Shown: positions 1 to 7,778 of the stretch, one piece after another
How the letters are laid out: every line of letters begins with the position of its first letter
Position numbering within the stretch: the stretch's first letter is position 1
DNA from: UASB124 sp964446935
GTDB lineage: Bacteria > Babelota > Babeliae > Babelales > RVW-14
Length of the DNA: 14,162 nt
Assembly: GCA_964446935.1 (NCBI GenBank)
Contig: CAYUQI010000027.1
Span: forward strand, 1 to 14,162
Reading direction: 5' to 3'
Made by a program: the position numbers and the translations under genes
The notes under the pieces: model-generated
Database searches by the model: none
Told to the model about the DNA's origin: nothing
The model's input: the letters and a program-made list of their open reading frames with translations, nothing else

Positions 1-901
1 TTGTTCCATTTGCATGAGCGTGTTTATCAACGCACCCACAAACCGCATCCTCCATTCCTTGGTTATCTTTAAAAGCAAGCATGTATGAACCGCTTGTTTC
101 ATCTACACAATCATGACTATTTTGTAATCCACAACTCAAAACACCATCGTTCGTAGGACCATAAAAAGCGCGCTCAGGTAAAACAGCTATATAATCTACA
201 CCGACAATAGGATGGTATTCAGCAGTTTCTTGGTTACTAAGAGAATTCGCACTCCACCTTGTTTGCTCAACAAATTCGGATATTAAAAATTTATGATAAA
301 AAATAAAACGTAAAAGAATGCGACTCGATTCAATATCCCCTTTCTCACCGCATTCGTTTACCATAAACATCACATCGCAAACGCATGCACGCAAAAACAT
401 AGTAATCGCTTTGTCTGCATTTATTGTTCCATTAAATTTATTCCTACCAATCCCTTCCCATAAAATATCTCTAAACAATAAATTTTTTATTGCTTGGCAC
501 GAACGCTGATATGGACGTTTAATAACCCACAGCAGAAAATTGTTAACATTTTTATTATTTCGAGCAAGCCCATTGACCAAATAAAATTGCATTTGCAAGT
601 TTTTTAACAATACATCAGCAAGTGCATACCAAGAACAATAAACAGCAAGCGCCAAGGTTGCCGCAGCAACGTTGGCTGCTTTGTTATAGTTCTTTTGTAA
701 TTGAGTTATTATCGCAGACAGCGCATGGGAATCGTTTTTATAACAAGCAATAGTAAATTTATTTACTAATCCCCATTCTGCCACACTAAGTGTATTCGAA
801 CACTCAGAACAAAGTACTTGTATAGCATCATCAGCGTAAAGCGCAACACTTGTTGTACACAGCATCGCAAGAATACTACACAATAAATGTGCACTGTTCA
901 T
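1..901 (-). CDS. Cys-rich exported protein of unknown function, 3' end cut by window edge
   Basis: An open frame of 300 codons runs from ATG at 901 to the left edge with no stop, so the C-terminus is missing. The start follows a very strong Shine-Dalgarno stretch (GGGAGGGAGGAT just before the ATG). Residues 1-23 form a typical Sec signal peptide (hydrophobic core 5-20, likely cleavage LYA|DD), so the product is probably exported. A second hydrophobic stretch at about 76-100 could be a membrane segment or buried helix. The visible part has 14 cysteines, 12 after the signal peptide, including CSEC (31-34), CVC (173-175) and CGC (288-290). That suggests disulfides or metal binding outside the cytoplasm, but this is inference. 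No family was recognised. It lies downstream of the 989-2272 gene on the same strand, with a terminator between them, so it probably has its own promoter. Confidence 0.75.
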   Translation of the reverse strand, partial: MNSAHLLCSILAMLCTTSVALYADDAIQVLCSECSNTLSVAEWGLVNKFTIACYKNDSHALSAIITQLQKNYNKAANVAAATLALAVYCSWYALADVLLKNLQMQFYLVNGLARNNKNVNNFLLWVIKRPYQRSCQAIKNLLFRDILWEGIGRNKFNGTINADKAITMFLRACVCDVMFMVNECGEKGDIESSRILLRFIFYHKFLISEFVEQTRWSANSLSNQETAEYHPIVGVDYIAVLPERAFYGPTNDGVLSCGLQNSHDCVDETSGSYMLAFKDNQGMEDAVCGCVDKHAHANGT

Positions 902-933
902 ATCCTCCCTCCCCGCATGTTTTAACCATAACA

Positions 934-967
934 AAAAAGAGGGGATTTTTGCAAAGCCCCTCTTTTT
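934..967 (-). terminator. Rho-independent terminator after the 989-2272 gene
   Basis: An 11-bp perfect inverted repeat (AAAAAGAGGGG / CCCCTCTTTTT, 934-944 and 957-967) surrounds a 12-nt loop. On the minus strand it begins 21 nt after the stop codon at 989 and ends in a run of six T, as expected for an intrinsic terminator. A weak promoter-like pair for the next gene (TTGCAA, 18 nt, TATGGT on the minus strand) overlaps the loop and 3' arm. Confidence 0.85.
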
Positions 968-988
968 AAATCTAATCGCTTGAAATAA

Positions 989-2272
989 TTAATCAAAGTC
1001 AACATTGGTTGGAAATTGATAAGGACCAAAACTATCTATCCAAAAACGCTCAGCATCAAAAGAATATTCCACCAAAAAATCATTCTTTTGGTCAAAGGCT
1101 TTGTTTGGATCACTCACCAATTCCTTGACCCCTTCAGCATAAGTATTAAAGCCTTTTTGCTTTAAAAAATTATATAATTCTTTTAAATATGCACTTGCCT
1201 GTTGAACATCTCCACTTCTGTACATCACTTCTACAACTAATAAATACGCCTCAATAAAACCCTCTACAACACCCCGTTGATAATCTTCAATAAATTCTTC
1301 TTTCGATTTGGCAAGGAGTACCCCAACAAACTCATTATCAACCCCCTCAACATTCCCTGAACAAATGCATTCTTTCAAACAATCTTTTTGCTCCTCTAAA
1401 GATTTTTGCTCCGCCAATTGTTTTAAACAATCATAATTCATCACCATAAACGGAACCATTTCTTCGTAATATTTTTTCATCAAAGAAACAGAACTTTTCC
1501 CATATTCGATTGCCTCTTGTGGTGCATATTCACTCATAAAACAAATAATTTCATCAAACACACACGCATTCGAAACGAAACCCAAAAAATCAGCGAGTTC
1601 TCTCTCATTCAGAGGCTTACTTTTGACCGTTTCGAATATTTGCGAGATGTTATCCTGCAAAGACTTCTCTTTATTTCGAACATATGTAATGGCTTCAGGC
1701 AAAGACCCGTGAACATAATTGAACCAAATCCATGGGTCCAATACATCAAGCAAGACAAAACTTCCCATTTGCGACTTAACAGCTGCATCAATTACAGATC
1801 TTCCATATGCTTTCGCACCATCAACGTCATGCAAAACATCTGCTGTATAATGTAGAACTGTCCCTATAGTTTTTTTAATTTTATAGGCATCTCCAATGTA
1901 AGGAAGAACTTCCAAAAGCAATGCTTTGTAATCATTAAACTCATCGGCATTATATGGCAACACCCCAGCAACAACATTACCAATTATTTGATGTAAAAAA
2001 TTAGCAACACGATCAAAAACATTATTCTGTTCAAATTTAATATTTTTTACATCACACTTCTGTGCAAGATTTTTAGCATATTCAAAAAGAATTTTAATAT
2101 CTTGATCTGGCTTAATACGAGTTACATCATAGGTGCACCAGTCATTATTGCATGAATATCTTGATGTATATTTCTCAGGAACATTCACTTTAGTATCATC
2201 TGTAGCAGTAAAAACCGCCATATGCACACTGAGACAGGCAATAAATGCACTGAATATTCTGGGCATAGACAT
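989..2272 (-). CDS. Exported protein of unknown function, 427 aa
   Basis: The frame can be opened from a TTG at 2278, but that codon touches the Shine-Dalgarno sequence AAAGGA. The ATG at 2272 sits 6 nt after it and is the better start, giving MSMPRIFSAF. Residues 1-23 look like a Sec signal peptide (hydrophobic 6-21, cleavage somewhere near A23). A Cys pair, CNNDWC, lies at about 41-46 of the mature part. The rest looks mostly helical with many acidic and amide residues, for example a long helix-like stretch near the C-terminus containing the sequence EAYLLVVEVMY. No membrane segment follows the signal peptide, so it is probably a soluble periplasmic or secreted protein. No domain was recognised. 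It has its own promoter just behind acpS and a strong terminator at 934-967, so it is probably monocistronic. Confidence 0.8.
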   Translation of the reverse strand: MSMPRIFSAFIACLSVHMAVFTATDDTKVNVPEKYTSRYSCNNDWCTYDVTRIKPDQDIKILFEYAKNLAQKCDVKNIKFEQNNVFDRVANFLHQIIGNVVAGVLPYNADEFNDYKALLLEVLPYIGDAYKIKKTIGTVLHYTADVLHDVDGAKAYGRSVIDAAVKSQMGSFVLLDVLDPWIWFNYVHGSLPEAITYVRNKEKSLQDNISQIFETVKSKPLNERELADFLGFVSNACVFDEIICFMSEYAPQEAIEYGKSSVSLMKKYYEEMVPFMVMNYDCLKQLAEQKSLEEQKDCLKECICSGNVEGVDNEFVGVLLAKSKEEFIEDYQRGVVEGFIEAYLLVVEVMYRSGDVQQASAYLKELYNFLKQKGFNTYAEGVKELVSDPNKAFDQKNDFLVEYSFDAERFWIDSFGPYQFPTNVDFD

Positions 2273-2329
2273 AGCCAATCCTTTCTAAAAAGATAATAGT
2301 TTTGATCTAAACATTCCAAAGTTCAGCCG

Positions 2330-2357
2330 ATTATAAAACAAAAAAATATAATGTAAA
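2330..2357 (-). promoter_or_regulatory. Sigma-70-like promoter for the 989-2272 gene
   Basis: Read on the minus strand, TTTACA (2357-2352) and TATAAT (2335-2330) are separated by 16 bp. The perfect -10 box places the transcript start near 2323, about 50 nt before the ATG at 2272. It starts only 6 bp after the acpS stop codon. A second, weaker pair (TTTGGA, 16 bp, TATTAT) lies closer to the gene. Confidence 0.6.
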
Positions 2358-2363
2358 ACGTCC

Positions 2364-2792
2364 TTATTTCTCTTCGTTCAATTCAATCAAAACATAAGCA
2401 ATGGCATGAGACCGCTCGTGTGACAATGAAAGATGAACAGTAAGTATTGGTAATGGTTGATGAATAATCTTTTCAAGAGCCTTCCAGTCAACAATCAACA
2501 CCGGCACACCCCACACGGGAGTCGTCACTGCAACGGCGCTGCACAATCTCAACAATGAAAACGTTTGTTGCGTTTTTTTGAGATTAATTAATGTAGCTGA
2601 TAATGCTTTGAAAAAAGCTTCCTTGGCAGCAAAACGTGCGGCAAGTTTTTCTGCATCATATGCATTATTGTTACGTTGGCAGTCGTTCAACTCTTGCTCT
2701 GTGAACACACGGCTCAAGCGTTGTTGCGATGCTTTCGTCCATGATTGAAAACGCGCAACTTCAACAATATCAACACCAACACCAAGAATCAT
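2364..2792 (-). CDS. acpS: Holo-[acyl-carrier-protein] synthase AcpS
   Basis: AcpS transfers the 4'-phosphopantetheine arm from coenzyme A to the serine of apo-ACP, switching on the carrier for fatty acid synthesis in the cytoplasm. The 142-residue sequence starts with the family signature GVGVDIVEVARF, where D8 is the Mg-binding Asp. It continues with FAAKEAFFKAL, where E58 is the second metal ligand, and ends with the conserved LSLSHERSHAIAYV block (121-134). It is a little longer than the usual 120-130 residues, and the middle (about 65-115) departs from the common GTGLSKG-type pattern. It lies 4 bp downstream of the comM stop codon, so the two are almost certainly co-transcribed and probably translationally linked. 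Its own ribosome site is weak (AGGG close to the ATG). Confidence 0.95.
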   Translation of the reverse strand: MILGVGVDIVEVARFQSWTKASQQRLSRVFTEQELNDCQRNNNAYDAEKLAARFAAKEAFFKALSATLINLKKTQQTFSLLRLCSAVAVTTPVWGVPVLIVDWKALEKIIHQPLPILTVHLSLSHERSHAIAYVLIELNEEK

Positions 2793-2796
2793 AGCC

Positions 2797-4193
2797 CTAC
2801 ACTTCGCTCTGCTGTTTATCTAATGAACGATACATCAATGCCTCTTGAACGTGTTTACGCTCAATCGGTTCAGAAGCCTCAAGATCGGCAATAGTACGAG
2901 CAATTTTTAATATTTTATGGTACCCACGCATACTCAAGCCAAGCTTGTCAAAAGCAAGACGCAATACCTGTTCCGCATCGGTCGTTAAATGGCAATAACG
3001 TTCAACCTGATCGGCAGCAAGATGTGCATTGCGCANNNNNNNNNNNNNNNNNNNNNNNNNNNNNNNNNNNNNNNNNNNNNNNNNNNNNNNNNNNNNNNNN
3101 NNNNNNNNNNNNNNNNNNNNNNNNNNNNNNNNNNNCACGGATTCATCGCAGCAACAAGTAAAAATGATGAGGGATATTGTATAGCACAACTCGCACGAGA
3201 AATAAGCACCTGCCCACTTTCAAGTGGTTCTCGCAACACCTCAAGTGTTGATCGAACAAACTCAGGCAACTCATCAAGAAACAAAACACCATTGTGCGCA
3301 AGACTAATCTCACCCGGTCGTGGATTGGTTCCACCCCCCACCAAACCAGCTTGTGAAACTGTGTGGTGCGGGCCTCTGAACGGACGATGAACAACAAGGG
3401 GAGACCCATTTAAAAGTCCTGCAACTGAATAAATTTTTGTTGTTTCAATAATTTCATCAAATGACATCGATGGTAAAATGGTAGCCAGCCGACGAGCCAA
3501 CATTGTCTTCCCAGAACCAGGGGAGCCTAAAAATAAAATATTGTGTCTACCGGCAGCCGCTATTTGTAATGCACGTTTGGCAGCAGTTTGTCCCTTGACC
3601 TGATCAAAATCAAGCATGTGATGAGCAAGCTCTTGATGATAATGGTCAAATCGTGACGGCGTAGGAACAATTGTAATTTCACCGCGTAAATAGCCAATCA
3701 ACTGCGTTAAACTTTCAACACCAATAATCTCAATATCTTTAATTAAACTCGCTTCTTGGGTGTTAGCATGAGGAATGACAAGACGCTTTTTACCCTGAGC
3801 AAGGGCACTATGAGCAACAGATAAAACACCTCTGACCGGACGAATGTTTCCATCCAGTGAAAGTTCACCCAAAAATAATGTTTCCTGAATAAATTGAGCA
3901 GAAAGCTCAATAAGATTAGATGCTTGCAAGATAGCAACAGCAATAGGAACATCAAACAACACATCCTCTTTTTTGAGGCTTGCTGGTGCTAAATTAACCG
4001 TAATAAATCGTTCTGGAATACGCAACCCACTATTTTTGAGTGCAGCGCGGATGCGATCTTTGCTTTCATTAATTGCTTTATCCGGAAGCCCAACAATGTG
4101 GAACTGAATCATACCAAATGAAAGATCAACTTCCACGTCAACAAGATGGGCCGATATTCCAACAGTAGTAGCCGAGAAAACCTTTGCATTCAT
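2797..4193 (-). CDS. comM: ComM/YifB Mg-chelatase-like AAA+ ATPase, interrupted by an assembly gap
   Basis: The family is a hexameric AAA+ helicase-like ATPase; ComM helps branch migration during natural transformation. Residues 1-180 are the N-terminal ChlI-like domain (MNAKVFSATTVGI, then LAPASLKKEDVLFDVPIAVA). Walker A is GSPGSGKT at 223-230, Walker B is GVLFLDELPEF at 302-312. The left fragment ends AAMNP plus TG, i.e. the start of the family's NPCPCG motif. After the gap, 78 residues of the C-terminal domain include LSMRGYHKILKIARTIADL. ATG at 4193 is chosen because it gives the canonical MNAKV start; an upstream GTG at 4253 would add 20 unlikely residues. With 100 N the two halves are out of frame. 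About 432 residues are visible against roughly 505-510 for the family, so the true gap is probably near 225-240 bp. I see no evidence for a real frameshift. Confidence 0.93.
3036..3135. other. Assembly gap (100 N) inside comM
   Basis: Exactly 100 N, a common placeholder length. The flanks encode AAMNP(C) and RNAHL of ComM, which lie about 75-80 residues apart in family members, so the real missing length is likely about 225-240 bp. The placeholder length alone explains why the two halves appear in different frames. Confidence 0.95.
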
Positions 4194-4243
4194 AATTTCT
4201 GCTTGATATACCCTCTGTAAATACCTATGTAATGCGGTCGTAT

Positions 4244-4271
4244 GGTATACCACTAATTTTTATTTTTGCAA
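4244..4271 (-). promoter_or_regulatory. Weak promoter candidate and 10-bp palindrome upstream of comM
   Basis: The 87 bp between the hydrolase stop and the comM ATG contain, on the minus strand, TTGCAA (4271-4266), 16 bp, and TATACC (4249-4244). A perfect palindrome TGGTATACCA (4243-4252) overlaps the -10 element and could be an operator. Both are short matches in AT-rich DNA and may be chance; comM may instead be read through from the hydrolase gene. Confidence 0.3.
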
Positions 4272-4280
4272 AGACAAGCG

Positions 4281-5771
4281 CTATTCTTTAGAGAAAACAT
4301 GCTTATAAACAGCGTTAAATTCGGCTAATGGCGACTCATCCTCATATTTCCACTGTTTGATATGCTTTTGTAGCCGATCAATGAGATCCTTGGAGATACC
4401 AAGGGCACCGTCCAGCTTCATTTTCTTGTAGGGAGCTATACAGGCGTATACCTTTGATGGAGTTGAACATAAGTCGATATCAGCATCGTTAATCGACGAT
4501 GAAAGTTCAGATATACGTACCAAGAGTGGTGCAAAAACTACCAAGGGAAGTGGTAAATAAAACGATGGTTGCTCACTTTTCCATGATAAGCACCAAAATT
4601 CTTTATGTATTGGATCTTTACTTGTACGAGCAAAAATATTACGGCCAGCAATCGCTTCTTCAATAATGGTTCGCTCTTGTTCACCCACCGTAGACGCATC
4701 GCCTGGCATTGTATCATTATAAACAACGATAGCACCCTTTTGGACTGGTCGTTCTGCCATCAAGCGTGCTTGTACAATATGAGCTGCTTTTGATAACACC
4801 GTCTGTGGGCCTTTGCTCAAGCGTTGACCACTCAATGGTTTTTTCGAGGACACCCAATCAAAACGTTGTACTAAATCTTCATTTGAATAAAAATTGTACA
4901 CACGCTTAAACGTTGGTGACCAACAAAAACTTTCGGTTTCGGGTTGTACCGGATTACCAAACATAATCAATTCATCAATAGTAAGCCCTTTAGTCGTTGG
5001 CACATAATCATAAACTTTTTGATCGGTTTTTGTCTTGGCAACTTCTTTGGTCGTTAAATCTTGCATAACCAATGCCATCTGCTGCACTGCTTCATTTTCA
5101 TCAGCATTGGGAGATACAGGATGAGAAGAACTCCATGAAAAGGATCCTAAAACTTGATTAACTGCCGCAAGATTGAGGCTGAGATTACCTCCATGTGAGT
5201 GGCATATTAAACGTATTTTAGGGGTAATTCCGCGAGCTTTAAATTTCTCAATTTCTTCACTGAGAGCATTATATAAACGAATGGCTTCAAAGCGACGGCT
5301 GTTTTGACTAATCAGACCACTCCACCCGAAGGTATAAAAGTAGTTTTTTTCTTTGCCTGGTCTAACGGCTTCAGTCACCTCTTGATACGCCTTGATAAGT
5401 GGATAGGCAATATAACGTTTATCACCAACCTCGTTGACATCAAACGTTGGTTGTACCGGTATAAGGCCACGTTGCAAAATAATTTGATCTTTATAGAAAT
5501 AGGCATCATTACGCATTTTTTTGGTAACTGATCGATACAAGGTTCCTGTGACTTTATCCTTAAGTACATCTGACACATTCAAAAAACCAAGCAATGACCC
5601 AAATGATCCATGAATAAACACCGTCATCCATGATTCTGGTTCTGAACTTGCTACAGCCTGATGATGACCATACCCAAACCATGAAGTATGGTTGCCAATG
5701 AAAAAGGTCATGACCAACAAACCGATCATGCCAAGTATTTTTAAGAATTTAGTACCTTTTTTTAGTATCAT
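4281..5771 (-). CDS. Exported or membrane-anchored alpha/beta-hydrolase (lipase-like), 496 aa
   Basis: The N-terminus (KKGTKFLKILGMIGLLVMTFF, about 4-24) is a basic then hydrophobic stretch: a signal peptide or anchor. VFIHGSFGS (51-59) fits the oxyanion-hole strand-turn of alpha/beta hydrolases. RLICHSHGGNLSL (187-199) is the nucleophile elbow, so Ser192 is the likely nucleophile. D299 in the NEDLVQRFD segment and H389 in DPIHKEFW are placed as the Asp and His of lipase-type triads, with less certainty. Together these suggest an esterase or lipase acting on lipid or another ester outside the cytoplasm; the substrate cannot be told. The C-terminal 100 residues match nothing I recognise. The start ATG at 5771 follows AAAGGGGG at good spacing. 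comM begins 87 bp downstream on the same strand. Confidence 0.85.
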   Translation of the reverse strand: MILKKGTKFLKILGMIGLLVMTFFIGNHTSWFGYGHHQAVASSEPESWMTVFIHGSFGSLLGFLNVSDVLKDKVTGTLYRSVTKKMRNDAYFYKDQIILQRGLIPVQPTFDVNEVGDKRYIAYPLIKAYQEVTEAVRPGKEKNYFYTFGWSGLISQNSRRFEAIRLYNALSEEIEKFKARGITPKIRLICHSHGGNLSLNLAAVNQVLGSFSWSSSHPVSPNADENEAVQQMALVMQDLTTKEVAKTKTDQKVYDYVPTTKGLTIDELIMFGNPVQPETESFCWSPTFKRVYNFYSNEDLVQRFDWVSSKKPLSGQRLSKGPQTVLSKAAHIVQARLMAERPVQKGAIVVYNDTMPGDASTVGEQERTIIEEAIAGRNIFARTSKDPIHKEFWCLSWKSEQPSFYLPLPLVVFAPLLVRISELSSSINDADIDLCSTPSKVYACIAPYKKMKLDGALGISKDLIDRLQKHIKQWKYEDESPLAEFNAVYKHVFSKE

Positions 5772-5830
5772 AACGGCCCCCTTTGTCTGTCTGCTTTCTA
5801 CCCGGTTGTTTCATGACTCCTCATGTTTTT

Positions 5831-5852
5831 AGTATACACGAAATCACGAAAA
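5831..5852 (-). promoter_or_regulatory. Possible -10 box and tandem 8-mer upstream of the hydrolase
   Basis: On the minus strand TATACT (5836-5831) lies about 60 bp before the hydrolase ATG, without a good -35 box. Directly upstream of the -10 box sit two tandem 8-mers on the plus strand, CACGAAAT and CACGAAAA (5837-5852), which could be an activator or repressor site in place of the spacer. The rest of the 5772-5945 region shows no gene, only AT-rich DNA. Confidence 0.3.
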
Positions 5853-5945
5853 AATTGATTATTATGAAATATTTGACCATTTTTTAGGCTTTTTAAGCAT
5901 ATTTGGCCTTCTGAGGGGTATTAAATCGACTCTCTTTTAGTTTCA

Positions 5946-5975
5946 TTGAATTTCAGCACCTATCTTCTCTATAAT
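5946..5975 (+). promoter_or_regulatory. Sigma-70-like promoter for the coiled-coil protein gene
   Basis: TTGAAT (5946-5951) and a perfect TATAAT (5970-5975) are separated by 18 bp. The predicted start near 5982 leaves a leader of about 40 nt before the ATG at 6023, which is preceded by GGGGTAGGG as ribosome site. It forms the right half of a divergent promoter region shared with the leftward hydrolase. Confidence 0.65.
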
Positions 5976-6022
5976 GAAGGTAATATAAAAAGGTTCAATG
6001 AGGTTTTGGGGTAGGGTCTCAC

Positions 6023-7528
6023 ATGAACACAAATACATTTTTTCATTGGTCGTATTGTCTCCTTTTCTCGATTTATGCACAGGTGGTCGGTGCCGAACTG
6101 CAACAACCAAACAATTCTATAACACTGAGTACTTTTTTGCACGATATGGCACGTGTTGATGAACAAGAAACACAACGTATGTATCAAGAAAAGCAACAAG
6201 AAGCAAAAAGAATCGAACAAAAAATTATCGAATCAACCGAACAAATTAAACAAGAAGCCAAACAAAAAACCAAAGCACTTCATCGTCAAGCAACCAAAGA
6301 ATCACGTTCCGTGTTCAATCGTTATGCGCACGACATTCAGGACATCAATGATGAAGCAAGTCAACAAGCCATAAAGCTCAAACAAGAGGCTGCACACAAA
6401 ATACTAGACATGGTTGCAGATGCTGAAAAAGAAACACTTGCAGCAAAACACAAAGCCCGCAAAAAACTTCTACGTGAAAAGTTGCAACGTTTTGAAAACG
6501 ATAAACTTCAAACATGGAAAGATCCCCTACAAAAAGAATTTAATTCGCACGTCACGTTTCTTAAAAACATCATTGTACAAGGAGAATCACCAGAAGAGGC
6601 AGACGACTTTCTACAACATTTTGATCGACAAAGCACGTGGTTTGATGCAACGCTTGCAGCGACAACCAAACCAACCGATCTATCATTCTTTCAGCTCGAA
6701 CAAAAAAACATGCAACTTAAAAACATTGTTGATGTCTACCAGTCAACGGAGAGCCTCGTACAAGATCGAATAAAAGAGATCTCTCAACCATTGCCAGCAT
6801 TCAACAAAATTCAACTTTTACTCTTGTATGAAATTAATGCATTCATACAACACAAGGGTGGTAACGGTTTGTTCACACCAACCCTCAGTCAAGAAGAAAA
6901 AAACAATCTGGTTGACAAGGTCATAAGCAATGCATTATTACAAAGCACATACAAACTGACTCAAAAGGAATCATTAACAGCTCAGACTTCCCAAAAAGAT
7001 AAAGACATGCTAAGCATAGCAGGAGAACCTGCACAGGACTCCAAGGAATCATACAAAGAATATAGTGGCTTAAGCCGAAAGCGTCCTGATATGATAATGG
7101 TTAAAGATTTTAGTTCGCGCCAACGCGAAATGTTTATTCCTAAGCTCGAGCAAGCATACAAAAATACGCTTGAGCTAGAAACCATTATTCTTGATACAAA
7201 TCAAAAACTCTCCCATTCTTTTGATAAAATTACTACCATTCAACAAGAAATAACTGACCTGAAAACAGCGATTACTGATTATAAAAAAAAGACATCTCAC
7301 GCGATATCCAAAGCGCTATTGACAGATGATCTCGCTGACCGACGAATACAAGAATACAAACTCATGCTGGATGTAAAACATACAAGAGTCGACGAATCCT
7401 ACCAACAACCACAACCTATTACCCGTGAACAAAAACAAGATGCCCAAGAAAAGGAATATAGAGCAGCACTTGATCAGGAGCTATCAAGCAGGGTAATGGT
7501 ACAACAACAAAGGGCTGTTAAGATTTAA
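6023..7528 (+). CDS. Exported coiled-coil protein of unknown function, 501 aa
   Basis: Residues 1-24 are a signal peptide with cleavage predicted at VVGA|ELQ, although its start carries no Lys or Arg. From about 43 to 165 the chain is very rich in K, E, Q and A with regular spacing (for example QQEAKRIEQKIIE and LKQEAAHKILDMVADAEKE), the mark of a long coiled coil. A second shorter coiled coil is likely near 375-435. Between them lies a mixed segment with aromatic residues (FDRQSTWFDATL) that may be globular. The Ala/Glu/Lys/Gln pattern resembles stalk proteins such as ATPase subunits b or E, but the signal peptide and length argue against that. It may be a structural or surface protein of the envelope; that is inference. 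An in-frame TGA at 5999-6001 fixes the start at 6023. No terminator is evident after the stop. Confidence 0.8.
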   Translation: MNTNTFFHWSYCLLFSIYAQVVGAELQQPNNSITLSTFLHDMARVDEQETQRMYQEKQQEAKRIEQKIIESTEQIKQEAKQKTKALHRQATKESRSVFNRYAHDIQDINDEASQQAIKLKQEAAHKILDMVADAEKETLAAKHKARKKLLREKLQRFENDKLQTWKDPLQKEFNSHVTFLKNIIVQGESPEEADDFLQHFDRQSTWFDATLAATTKPTDLSFFQLEQKNMQLKNIVDVYQSTESLVQDRIKEISQPLPAFNKIQLLLLYEINAFIQHKGGNGLFTPTLSQEEKNNLVDKVISNALLQSTYKLTQKESLTAQTSQKDKDMLSIAGEPAQDSKESYKEYSGLSRKRPDMIMVKDFSSRQREMFIPKLEQAYKNTLELETIILDTNQKLSHSFDKITTIQQEITDLKTAITDYKKKTSHAISKALLTDDLADRRIQEYKLMLDVKHTRVDESYQQPQPITREQKQDAQEKEYRAALDQELSSRVMVQQQRAVKI

Positions 7529-7550
7529 CATCAACAATTATTGTAAGCTG

Positions 7551-7559
7551 TGGTATGAT
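7551..7559 (+). promoter_or_regulatory. Extended -10 promoter candidate for the zinc-ribbon/tsaB pair
   Basis: TGGTATGAT is an extended -10 element (TGn followed by TATGAT) with no clear -35 box. It lies about 37 bp before the ATG at 7596. An 11-bp palindrome ACAATTATTGT sits just upstream in the same 67-bp spacer. Confidence 0.4.
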
Positions 7560-7595
7560 TGGTGAACTATTTTTAACAAAAAGGGAAAGGAGCAT

Positions 7596-7778
7596 ATGCG
7601 CTGCCCTAAGTGTTGCGGCCTCATGGTAATGCAATCCTTTTTCGACCATTTTATCAATTTTGAGGGATGGAAGTGTCTCAATTGCGGTAAGATTGTTGAA
7701 AAAAGAGAAAATACCATCAAGGACGATGCTTTTAGTATTTTTTATCAACGCCAAAAATTAAAACGACATAATGACTAA
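7596..7778 (+). CDS. Small zinc-ribbon protein, 60 aa
   Basis: The 60-residue protein has two Cys pairs, C3-P-K-C6 and C27-L-N-C30, separated by 20 residues, the pattern of a zinc ribbon; a third Cys follows at C7. The C-terminal third is basic and polar (QRQKLKRHND), which would suit contact with nucleic acid, but no specific function can be given. The start is backed by an excellent Shine-Dalgarno sequence (AAAGGAG, 3 nt spacer). Its TAA stop shares an A with the ATG of tsaB (TAATG), so the two are translationally coupled and likely work at matching levels. Such zinc ribbons occur as stand-alone proteins of unknown role in many bacteria. Confidence 0.8.
   Translation: MRCPKCCGLMVMQSFFDHFINFEGWKCLNCGKIVEKRENTIKDDAFSIFYQRQKLKRHND

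Noticed and set aside
318..509. Plus-strand 63-codon open frame
   Set aside because: It is antisense to a 300-codon open frame with signal peptide and strong ribosome site.
1517..1855. Plus-strand 112-codon open frame
   Set aside because: Shadow of the exported-protein gene on the other strand; no start signal and no coding character.
2273..2278. TTG start at 2278 for the 427-residue exported protein
   Set aside because: It touches the AAAGGA ribosome site with no spacer, while the ATG at 2272 has a 6-nt spacer.
2797..4193. A true frameshift or pseudogene in comM
   Set aside because: The frame change coincides with an N run of arbitrary length, and both flanks are perfect family sequence.
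6023..7528. V-type or F-type ATPase stalk subunit
   Set aside because: The Ala/Glu/Lys/Gln coiled coil is similar in composition only; the protein has a signal peptide, is far too long and has no ATPase genes beside it.
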